Under the pieces are notes generated by a model that worked only from the letters and a program-made list of their open reading frames with translations, had not been told where the DNA came from and ran no database searches. Position numbers and translations under genes: made by a program. DNA of 5,369 bases from JBOGGX01 sp050744245. GTDB taxonomy: Bacteria > Actinomycetota > Acidimicrobiia > Acidimicrobiales > JBOGGX01. Where the stretch lies: contig JBOGGX010000054.1 of assembly GCA_050744245.1 (NCBI GenBank), positions 1 to 5,369 on the forward strand. Direction: 5' to 3'. Numbering within the stretch: the stretch's first letter is position 1; each line of letters begins with the position of its first letter. Shown here piece after piece: positions 1 through 5,369 of this stretch.

Positions 1-98
1 GCCTCGGCGCTGCGCAACCCGAGCCCGCTGGTGGCGCCGGTGACGAGCACGGTGCGGCCGGTCTGGTCCGGCATGTCGGGTGCGGTCCACCGGGTCAC
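1..98 (-). CDS. Short-chain dehydrogenase/reductase (SDR), N-terminal fragment
   Basis: Only the first 32 codons are in the window; the rest lies beyond the left edge. From the GTG at 98 the protein opens VTRWTAPDMPDQTGRTVLVT and continues GATSGLG. This is the first beta strand and the TGxxxGxG dinucleotide-binding loop (residues 20-27) of a classical SDR. The WTAxDxPDQxGR lead-in is typical of a common actinobacterial SDR group that acts as NAD(P)-dependent oxidoreductases on unknown alcohols or ketones. I chose the GTG because it keeps that lead-in; the ATG at 74 (residue 9) would remove it. Neither start has a clear Shine-Dalgarno sequence. The gene is separated from cfa by 177 bp with dyad elements, so it probably has its own control. 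The substrate cannot be told. Confidence 0.82.
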   Translation of the reverse strand, partial: MTRWTAPDMPDQTGRTVLVTGATSGLGLRSAE

Positions 99-100
99 GG

Positions 101-116
101 GTGCCAAGCCTGGCAC
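101..116. repeat. Inverted repeat just upstream of the SDR start
   Basis: The sequence is GTGCCA-AGCC-TGGCAC, a perfect 6-bp dyad with a 4-nt spacer, ending 2 bp before the SDR GTG codon. It could be an operator half-site pair or a small hairpin in the mRNA leader that affects initiation. A dyad of this size can arise by chance in GC-rich DNA, so the regulatory role is only a suggestion. Confidence 0.35.
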
Positions 117-171
117 GCGTGCCCCAGTGGCCGCGACGCAGCCCAACCAGGTCGAGCCCCGCGTTTGCGCG

Positions 172-200
172 CGCTCAGGTCCGCCAGGCGACCCTGAGCG
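172..200. promoter_or_regulatory. 29-bp near-perfect dyad in the cfa-SDR intergenic region
   Basis: The outer arms CGCTCAGG (172-179) and CCTGAGCG (193-200) pair perfectly. The inner arms CGCC and GGCG (182-185, 187-190) share the same centre, base 186. Twelve of 14 half-site positions match. The single centre and the two-part symmetry look like a protein operator. As RNA it would form an 8-bp stem with a 13-nt loop. Neither strand has a T run after it, so an intrinsic terminator of the usual kind is less likely. It lies 74 bp upstream of the SDR start and 76 bp downstream of the cfa stop. Which regulator would bind it is unknown. Confidence 0.45.
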
Positions 201-201
201 T

Positions 202-219
202 CCTTAAAGGCAAAATTTG
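202..219. promoter_or_regulatory. AT-rich patch, possible promoter element
   Basis: This is a rare AT-rich patch in the window, made of two adjacent 9-bp dyads, CCTTAAAGG and CAAAATTTG. It abuts the 29-bp dyad and lies roughly 105-120 bp upstream of the SDR start. An AT-rich block next to an operator-like dyad fits a promoter for the SDR gene. I cannot match clear -35 and -10 boxes, so the assignment is tentative. Confidence 0.25.
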
Positions 220-252
220 GGGGTTGGCGGGGCCCGCGGCGGCGGTCGGCGC

Positions 253-268
253 GGCGGCGTCGGCCGCC
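253..268 (-). terminator. GC hairpin after cfa, weak terminator candidate
   Basis: GGCGGC-GTCG-GCCGCC forms a perfect 6-bp all-GC stem with a 4-nt loop. It starts 7 nt after the cfa stop codon in the direction of transcription. It has no following U tract, so it would not be a classical rho-independent terminator. Short hairpins without U tracts are common after actinobacterial genes, but GC-rich DNA also makes such stems by chance. Confidence 0.3.
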
Positions 269-275
269 TGTCGGC

Positions 276-1577
276 TCAGACCTGAGGCAGCTGATGGGCC
301 CGGCCCCACGGAGGGCGCCAGCCCTTGCCGCCGAGCACCTGGACCACGCCGAGGTCGTCGGTCTCGAACCCGACGACCGAGCCGGCCATGTAGGCCCGCC
401 ACGTCCGGTACGTCGCGTCCCCGACCTCGGCCCGGGCCTGGTCGGCGCGGCGCTCGAGCCGGTCGACCCAGTGGGTCAGCGTGCGGGCGTAGTGCGGCCG
501 GAGCTGCTCGACGTCGAGCAGCTCGAACCCCGAACGCTCCATCCGCTCGACGGCCAGGTGGGCCGGCACGAGTGCGCCGTCGGGGAACACGTAGGCGCCG
601 ATGAACGAGTGCCGGTCCCTCGACAGATCGCGCACCTCCATGCGCCGGCCGGTGGTGATGCCGTGGTTCAGGAACCGGCCGCCGGTCCCGGTGAGCGAGA
701 ACGCCCGGTCGAAGTAGGCCCCCAGCCGAGCCGCGCCGACATGTTCGACCATGCCGATCGACGCCACCGCGTCGAACGTCCCTTCGACCTCGCGGTAGTC
801 GGCCACGATCGCCTCGGCCCGGCCCTCCAACCCGGCCGCCCTGATCCGCTCGTTGGCCAGCTCCGCCTGCGGCTCGGACAGCGTGATCCCAAGCGCCTGC
901 ACGCCGAAGCGCGACGCCGCGTGGATGACGAGCGACCCCCACCCGCACCCGATGTCGAGCAGGCGCTCACCGGGCCGCAGATCGAGCTTCCGGCAGATGA
1001 GGTCGAGCTTGCGGACCTGCGCCCGGTCGAGTTGCTCGTCTGCCCGCGGCGCCGCACGGTCGGCCTCGTCGAAATAGGCGCACGAGTAGACCAGGTTGCG
1101 GTCGAGGAACAGGCGGTAGAAGTCGTTGCCGACGTCATAGTGGAACCGGACGGCCTGGGTGTCGCGGCCGGTCGAGTGCTTGCGACCGCGCGGCCGGAAC
1201 CGGCGCAGGCCGGCTGCCTCGGGCCGCGGCGGCAGCCGGCGCAGCCGGGCGGCCATGGCCAGCCGGTCCCAGAGCGGCACCGGCAGCGCTCGCAGCCGGG
1301 CCACCTCCCTGATGGCCGCGATCATCGACCCCTCGACATCGACGTCGCCGAACACGTAGGCCTCCCCCGCGTTCCGATCGGTCGGAGGAAGCAGGAGCGA
1401 CCGCAACGACCACGGGTGCTCGAGCACGAGCCGCCAGCCGGCGTCGTCTGCTCCGAGCGCGACCCCGTCCCAGCGACGGATCGGAAACGCGTGGCCCGCC
1501 GACGAGAGGTCGGCGTGGAGCCGATCGACGATTTCCACGGCCCTCGATGCGGTTCGAAGCGGCAGGGTGTCGGTCAC
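276..1577 (-). CDS. cfa: Cyclopropane-fatty-acyl-phospholipid synthase family methyltransferase
   Basis: This intact gene encodes 433 residues. Members of the family transfer a methyl group from S-adenosylmethionine to the double bond of acyl chains in membrane phospholipids, giving cyclopropane or, in some actinobacteria, methyl-branched chains. Residues 1 to about 130 match the variable N-terminal domain of full-length Cfa proteins. The catalytic domain follows: HYDVGNDFYRLFLD (146-159), YSCAYF (164-169), the SAM-binding motif LLDIGCGWG (206-214), GITLS (230-234), IGMVEHVG (274-281), FLNHGIT (302-308) and GAYVFPDG (327-334). Cys166, Glu278 and His305 fall where this family has its bicarbonate-site residues; that correspondence is by motif, not by alignment. 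The GTG start is chosen for the AGGAGG just before it, although the frame stays open for 31 more codons upstream. The start is 16 nt after the preceding stop, so co-transcription is likely. A methyl-branching (BfaB/UfaA1-like) role is possible, but no partner flavin reductase is visible here. Confidence 0.93.
   Translation of the reverse strand: MTDTLPLRTASRAVEIVDRLHADLSSAGHAFPIRRWDGVALGADDAGWRLVLEHPWSLRSLLLPPTDRNAGEAYVFGDVDVEGSMIAAIREVARLRALPVPLWDRLAMAARLRRLPPRPEAAGLRRFRPRGRKHSTGRDTQAVRFHYDVGNDFYRLFLDRNLVYSCAYFDEADRAAPRADEQLDRAQVRKLDLICRKLDLRPGERLLDIGCGWGSLVIHAASRFGVQALGITLSEPQAELANERIRAAGLEGRAEAIVADYREVEGTFDAVASIGMVEHVGAARLGAYFDRAFSLTGTGGRFLNHGITTGRRMEVRDLSRDRHSFIGAYVFPDGALVPAHLAVERMERSGFELLDVEQLRPHYARTLTHWVDRLERRADQARAEVGDATYRTWRAYMAGSVVGFETDDLGVVQVLGGKGWRPPWGRAHQLPQV
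501..524. repeat. 24-bp perfect palindrome inside cfa
   Basis: GAGCTGCTCGAC followed by its exact reverse complement gives a 24-bp palindrome with no spacer. It encodes Glu-Leu-Leu-Asp-Val-Glu-Gln-Leu (residues 352-359), in the conserved GFE..DVE.LR segment of the family. The protein sequence and GC-rich codon choice are enough to explain most of it. It is recorded because perfect palindromes of this length are uncommon. Confidence 0.6.
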
Positions 1578-1581
1578 CGGA

Positions 1582-1587
1582 CCTCCT
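1582..1587 (-). promoter_or_regulatory. Strong ribosome binding site of cfa
   Basis: AGGAGG reads on the minus strand within GAGGAGGT, 4 nt before the GTG at 1577. The match to the anti-Shine-Dalgarno sequence is complete, though the spacing is on the short side. It decides the cfa start against the longer upstream reading, which would begin inside the previous gene. Confidence 0.75.
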
Positions 1588-1593
1588 CGTTGG

Positions 1594-2831
1594 CTAGGTG
1601 CGGACGCCCGCGTCCGAAAGGGTGAGCAACTCCTGTTCGGCGGTCTCCTCGTCCTCGACCAGACGCCCACCCGCAGCGCTCGGCCAGCAGCACCTGGCCC
1701 TCGTCCGGTCCGCTGGCGATGAGCTCGTCACCGGCGGAGAGCACCACGTGGCCGCGGGGACGGTAGACGTACCGACCGCCGCGTCGCACGGCGAGCAGAT
1801 GGAAGCAGGGTTCGATGTCGAGCCGCAGGTCGACCAGCGACCGGCCGTCGACCGGCGACCCGGCCGCCACGGGCATGCGCACGACGACCTCGTCGGCCTC
1901 GCCGAGCGCGAGACGCAGGATCGGATGCAGCTCCTCCTTCTGCTCGATGAGCCACACCATCTGCTGGGCCTGGTCGCCGATGTCCTCGGCCGCGTCGGAC
2001 TGCTGGAGGAGGGCCCGAAGCTGGGCCGGGTCGACGCGTTCGGCGCTGGCCCGCTGGACCCAGATCTGGAGCCGGTCGCGCATCTCGTCAAGACGGTCCT
2101 CGAGCTGGCGGACCTCGGCGGCCAGCCCCTGGTCCTGCCGCACGAGCGCCGAGTAGGCCAGGCCGACGGCGACCTCGGAGATGTTCTTCATCTCGACCAG
2201 CACGTCGACCACCCGGTCGAGGTCGGACACCGAGCCGTCCTCGGGCGCGTCCGGCGGCCCCCAACGCGGGGCGGCGGCCAGTTCCCGCAACCGGTCGATG
2301 CCGGCGGGCGACCCCCTGAGGAACAGCACGTCGCCCGGCACGCAGATCTGATCGCCGTCGACGTCGGTGATCCAGTCCCGTCCCCGGTGGATGGCGACCA
2401 CCCGCATCCCGGTCTGCACCGGTAGTTCGAGGGCGTTCAGCGGCCGCCGGGCGATGTGGCTGCCCTCCCGCACCCTGACCCGGTGCGACACCTCCATCGC
2501 CAGATCGGCGACCAGCTCGCGATGGAATGCCGAGCCGGTGGGTGACGATCCGGGCGAAGTCGACGGCATCGTTGGCGATGCGCTCGATGGCGCTGACGAC
2601 CTGGAGGACCGAGGCCATCTCGTCCGCCTCCCGCCGGTTGCGGGCCGCGAGCACGATGACCGCCCGCATCTCGTGGACCAGCCCGTTGAGCCGTTCCTTC
2701 AGGTCGCCGACCTCCTCGGCCATGTCGGGGTCGCCGAAGTAGAGGGCGGCGTAGGCGAGATCGACCATGAGCTCGGAGGCGTCCTTGGCCTCGGAGAGCA
2801 TGACCCGCAGGTTCATCGGTCTCTCGTCCAT
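1594..2831 (-). pseudogene. PhoU/TrkA_C tandem-domain cation transport regulator, two frameshifts
   Basis: Reading through two frame changes gives about 411 residues with the order PhoU (about 10-100), TrkA_C/RCK_C (about 104-185), PhoU (about 201-312) and TrkA_C (about 313-388). There is no signal peptide or membrane segment, so the protein should be cytosolic. This family is annotated as potassium-channel or TrkA-C-domain protein; RCK_C domains bind small ligands and gate ion channels. PhoU repeat 1 has ERIAND at 83-88, while repeat 2 keeps an ExxxD metal-type motif, EDIGD (282-286). The first frame change is near 2521-2523, after LGIP (residue 103). One extra base restores IPRELVADL. The second is in the GGG at 1666-1668. 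Removing one G gives CGW followed by RLVEDEETAEQELL and a TAG at 1594-1596. The ATG at 2831 is used; the ATG at 2816 (residue 6), with GAGAG before it, is a good alternative. The gene sits 31 nt after the MgtE-like gene and 16 nt before cfa. Sequencing error is more likely than decay. Confidence 0.8.
1601..1616. repeat. Inverted repeat at the end of the PhoU/TrkA_C gene
   Basis: CGGACGC-CC-GCGTCCG has 7-bp perfect arms with a 2-nt spacer and covers the last sense codons before the TAG at 1594-1596. As RNA it would form a 6-bp stem with a 4-nt loop, 13 nt before the cfa ribosome binding site. It might modulate read-through or coupling to cfa, or it may be chance in GC-rich coding DNA. Confidence 0.3.
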
Positions 2832-2862
2832 CGGGGGTGGCGGCTCCAGGTTACGCGGAGGT

Positions 2863-4095
2863 TCAGACGATGCCGAGCAGGGAGATGGTGACGATCAGGG
2901 CGACGGCACCGACGAAGTCGACGATGGAGCTGACGACGGGGATGCCGTAGGTGTCGGGGTCGACGCCCACCCGCACGGACGCGATGGCCGTCGAGAGGCG
3001 ACGGCGACGACAACGGCCATGGCGACGAACCCGGCGATCTGCGCCGACGCGATCATCGAGCCCAGCGGGCGTGGCGGCGCCGATCCATCCGCTGACCACC
3101 CAGTGCGCCGAACGCGTTGAACCGGTACACGGGGAGCCCGAGCAGCATCGTGAGCTGGATGTCGCTCCAGGCCTCGCGGCCGGGGACCGGCATGGGGTCG
3201 ACGTAGCCGAGCAGCATCTTGGTCGAGAGCCGGCCGGACAGGATGCCGCCGAGGGCGCCGGCCGACGACAGGTGGGCCGGCACCATCACCAGCGCCCGGG
3301 GAACTCCACGAACGAGGCGAACGACTTGTCCATGGCGATGCCAGCTCCCGCGCTGATGCAACCGGCCACGAGCAGCACGGGCACCGACTCCCGGACGATC
3401 CGGCGCAGGTCTGCGAGTCGTGTCAGCCAGCCGATGACCATGACGGCGCCGGCCGCGCCCGCGAGAAGGACGCCGAGGGTCGGCGTGAAGATGGCGAAGC
3501 CCAACCGCAACGTGGCGAGGAACAGGGCCGGCAGCGTGAGCACGTCGCCCAGCACCGAGGCGATCGGGGCCGACACCTTGTCGAGGTCCCATCCGTAGCG
3601 GGTGGCGCCGACGGCCAGTCCGAGGTCGGCGACGAGCACCACCAACGACCCGAGCACGCCACCGACGATGGCCACGGTGGCCATGTCGAGCACGCTGATC
3701 GATCCCTCGACGCCGAGCCCGACGGCCGCCGCCTTGGCCACGAGCGCGAGCAGCGCCGACATGCCGGCGGTGAGGATCATGGCCGCGAGCAGGTTCTGGC
3801 CCAGGACGTTCTCCCGTCGGAGCGAGAGCCGGAAGGTCCCGGCGTGCATGGCGGTCGACAGCCGGTTCCCGAACGCGCCGAAGATGTTGCCCCGCAGGCC
3901 GATGGCCGCCGGCACCAGGACGAGCAGGCCCGGGTAGCGCCCGAACGTGCCGGTGAGCCCGCCGAGGAAGGCGCCGGCCACGAGGCTGGTCGAACTGTTG
4001 AGCACGAGCGCGATCAGGCTCTGGCGGGCCCCGGCGGCGTCGGGACCGAGGAGGGCGCGCAGACGCACCAGCAGGAGGCGGAACGGGTTTCGCAT
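2863..4095 (-). pseudogene. MgtE/SLC41-like tandem-domain Mg2+ transporter, four frameshifts
   Basis: Reading through four single-base frame changes gives about 410 residues made of two MgtE membrane domains, without the MgtE_N and CBS domains of classical MgtE. The family moves Mg2+ or other divalent cations across the inner membrane. Repeat 1 carries LVPAAIGLRGNIFGAFGNRL (60-79) and WDLDKVSAPIASVLGD (169-184). Repeat 2 carries LVMVPAHLSSAGALGGILS in the matching place and GVDPDTYGIPVVSSIVD (377-393). Asp184 and Asp393 align with the conserved pore aspartate of MgtE transmembrane helix 5. The frame changes are: one G short in the run at 3295-3297; one G too many at 3099-3101; one G too many at 3061-3063; one C short at 2997-2998. 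All are run-length changes, and the protein on both sides stays family-like. The uninterrupted first part (4095 to 3286) alone gives 269 residues. No clear Shine-Dalgarno sequence precedes the ATG. Mg2+ specificity is inferred from the family. Confidence 0.83.
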
Positions 4096-4105
4096 GGCGA
4101 TCGAG

Positions 4106-4117
4106 GCCGTCGACGGC
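4106..4117. repeat. 12-bp palindrome before the MgtE-like start
   Basis: GCCGTCGACGGC is a perfect palindrome ending 10 bp upstream of the ATG at 4095. It lies in the presumed leader of the transporter gene. It could be an operator core, but a palindrome of this length is weak evidence in GC-rich DNA. Confidence 0.25.
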
Positions 4118-4148
4118 GCCGACAGTCTGCCAACCGGCCGGAGATTCG

Positions 4149-4195
4149 AACTCGACGCATCTCGCGCCGCTCAGCGGCGCGCCGTGCGTCGAGTT
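4149..4195 (-). terminator. 47-nt two-part stem-loop between permease and MgtE-like gene
   Basis: The outer arms AACTCGACGCA (4149-4159) and TGCGTCGAGTT (4185-4195) pair over 11 bp. A 3x3 internal mismatch follows, then an 8-bp stem CGCGCCGC/GCGGCGCG and a 3-nt loop. That is 19 Watson-Crick pairs in 47 nt, with one common centre at 4172. It lies after the conserved end of the permease (around 4210) and 54 bp before the transporter start, which is where a transcription stop or mRNA end would be expected. No U tract follows it on the minus strand. It could also be an mRNA-stabilising hairpin or a palindromic repeat unit. I see no second copy in this window. Confidence 0.5.
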
Positions 4196-5369
4196 TGGGC
4201 TCCTCCACGCGGAGGACCTGGCTGACCCGCATCGACGCGGCCAGGCGCGACGGCCGCACGGCCAGGAGGGTGGCGGCCAGCAATGCCACCGGCGTGATGA
4301 GGATCAACGCCCACCACGCCTCCGGGGACACGTAGCAGAGCGGCGTGGTGTCGGCGACGTGGCGCCAGACGATGCGGCCCAAGGCGACGCCGAGCGGCAC
4401 CCCGACGAGCAAGCCGATCACCGCCAGGAGCGAGGCCTGGGTGACCACCAGCGTGCGGCACTGCCGGCGGGAGAGCCCGAGCGCCCGCAGGACGGCCACG
4501 TCGTGCCGGCGGCGACGCATGGCCGTGGCCAAGGCGTGACCGACGGCGCCGAGGGCGAGCAGGGCGAGGAACGCGGCCAGGACGAGGGGGAACTGGCGGA
4601 CCTGGCGAAGCTCGGCCACCGCCACGATCGGCTCGGGCGGCGCGATCTCGAACTCCGCGGCCTCGGGGACGTCGCCCGCCGTGCCGCGTATGCGGTTCGC
4701 CACCACCACCGCCGGGTCGGCGCCGGGGCGAAGGGCGGCCTCGACGGTGTGGAACCTGAACGAGCGGAACAGGTCGTCGTACCCCTGACTCGTCACCCAG
4801 GCCCCGTTGGCGTAGTCGTTGTGCGGGTGCTGGGGCACGAAGGCCAGCCGGGTGACCGTCAGCTCCGGCGACGAACCGGTCCCGGCCATGTCGACCGTGT
4901 CGCCCACGTCGACGCCCATCGTCTCGGCGGTCGACGGTGCCAGCGCCACCTCGTCAGGCTCGCGTGGCATCGAGCCGCGTGTGAGAACCGGGGCGAGGGC
5001 GGCACCCACCGGGTCGAACAAGAACACCGCAGTGGCGAGCCCTTCGGATTCCGCCACCTCCGACCTGGTGTCGTTGGCCGCGACCACGTCGGGATCGTCG
5101 GCGATGACCGGCAGCATCGCCGCGGCCGGCGTGGCGTCGATCCCGCCGATCCCGAACCAACCCTACAGCTCGAAGACCTGGCCGAACCGGGCCGGGTTGC
5201 CGGCGGCGTCGCTGACCCCGCTCGAGAAGGTGAAGGCGGCGACGACGCCGAGCACACCGATGACCGCACCGACCAGGGCCGGACGGACCGGCACCGCCTG
5301 GCGGCCCCGGGCCGCCGCGGCGGCCACACCGGAACCTCGTCGGGCCGCGAGCCCGCGCCGGGCCAGGGC

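Larger units (their letters stand above)
4014..5369 (-). pseudogene. FtsX/MacB-type ABC transporter permease, C-terminal part, in-frame stop
   Basis: The gene enters from the right edge, so its N-terminal half is missing. The segment starts in the linker and first membrane helix of an FtsX-like half (VRPALVGAVIGVLGVVAAF, about 5285-5230). A long extracytoplasmic region follows, then three C-terminal helices: FPLVLAAFLALLALGAVGHA, QASLLAVIGLLVGVPLGVAL and WWALILITPVALLAATLLA. It closes with RPSRLAASMRVSQVLRVEE, the usual tail of this family. Such permeases pair with an ABC ATPase to move lipids or peptides, or to drive envelope processes. An in-frame TAG at 5163-5165 interrupts the frame after GQVFEL; the same frame continues at once with GWFGIGG. 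Past LRVEE the frame stays open to 4014, 82 bp into the next gene, with an Arg-rich tail unlike the family. A one-base change near 4200 would instead end it as AQTRRTARR and a TGA at 4171-4173. That shorter end is more plausible. Confidence 0.82.

Noticed and set aside
294..1625. Plus-strand open frame of 443 codons antisense to cfa
   Set aside because: It mirrors the cfa gene almost end to end. Its translation is rich in Pro, Arg and Gly, with no recognisable domain. Long antisense open frames are expected opposite GC-rich genes.
1574..1666. C-terminal tail of the 331-codon minus-strand frame, ending in a 4-bp overlap with cfa
   Set aside because: The tail after the TrkA_C domain is Arg/Gly-rich and unlike the family. 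The alternative frame gives an acidic, natural-looking end and a stop placed just before the cfa ribosome binding site.
1598..2425. Plus-strand open frame of 275 codons antisense to the PhoU/TrkA_C gene
   Set aside because: It is His- and Arg-rich low-complexity translation without motifs, opposite a clear protein family on the minus strand.
4130..4200. Possible tRNA, because GAGTTCGAATCTC on the minus strand resembles a T-loop
   Set aside because: Only three good T-stem pairs form, and no matching acceptor stem, D arm or anticodon arm is found upstream. The bases are part of the larger stem-loop.
4859..5329. Minus-strand frame of 156 codons spanning the permease TAG
   Set aside because: Its translation is Ser/Arg/Pro-rich and motif-free. 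The frame with the TAG shows a clear membrane helix on one side and permease sequence on the other.
1..5369. CRISPR array, insertion sequence, integrase or phage signs
   Set aside because: I saw no spaced direct repeats, transposase or integrase motifs, or target-site duplications by reading. Base composition looks uniform apart from the short AT-rich patch.

Overview
This is a high-GC window (about 70% by eye). Every convincing gene lies on the minus strand. The G/C-rich third codon positions, GTG starts and protein style suggest an actinobacterium, possibly of the Acidimicrobiia type. That placement is inferred from style alone, since no marker gene is present. Many lines of evidence suggest a draft or metagenomic assembly, because several genes carry single-base frame changes.

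In transcription order (right to left) the layout is as follows. (1) At 5369 down to about 4171 or 4014 is the C-terminal half of an FtsX/MacB-type ABC transporter permease, with one in-frame TAG. (2) Around 4149-4195 is a 47-nt two-part stem-loop. (3) At 4095-2863 is a tandem-domain MgtE/SLC41-like divalent-cation (Mg2+) transporter of about 410 residues when reconstructed, broken by four single-base frame changes. (4) At 2831-1594 is a soluble PhoU/TrkA_C/PhoU/TrkA_C protein of about 411 residues when reconstructed, broken by two frame changes. (5) At 1577-276 is an intact 433-residue cyclopropane-fatty-acid-synthase-family methyltransferase with a strong Shine-Dalgarno sequence, starting 16 nt after the previous stop. 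(6) At 275-99 is a 177-bp intergenic stretch with several dyads and one AT-rich patch. (7) At 98-1 is the N-terminus of a short-chain dehydrogenase/reductase that runs off the left edge.

Genes 3 to 5 are packed as one likely operon, with gaps of 31 and 16 nt. The transporter has only the membrane MgtE domains and no cytosolic MgtE_N or CBS gating domains. The next gene encodes only cytosolic PhoU and RCK_C-like ligand-binding domains. I infer that the two products form a channel plus regulator pair. The lipid-modifying enzyme downstream would tie the operon to membrane homeostasis. The frame changes fall mostly in short G or C runs, and the protein sequence on both sides is conserved, including both pore aspartates of the transporter. 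Base-calling or assembly indels are therefore more likely than real gene decay, but the sequence alone cannot settle this.
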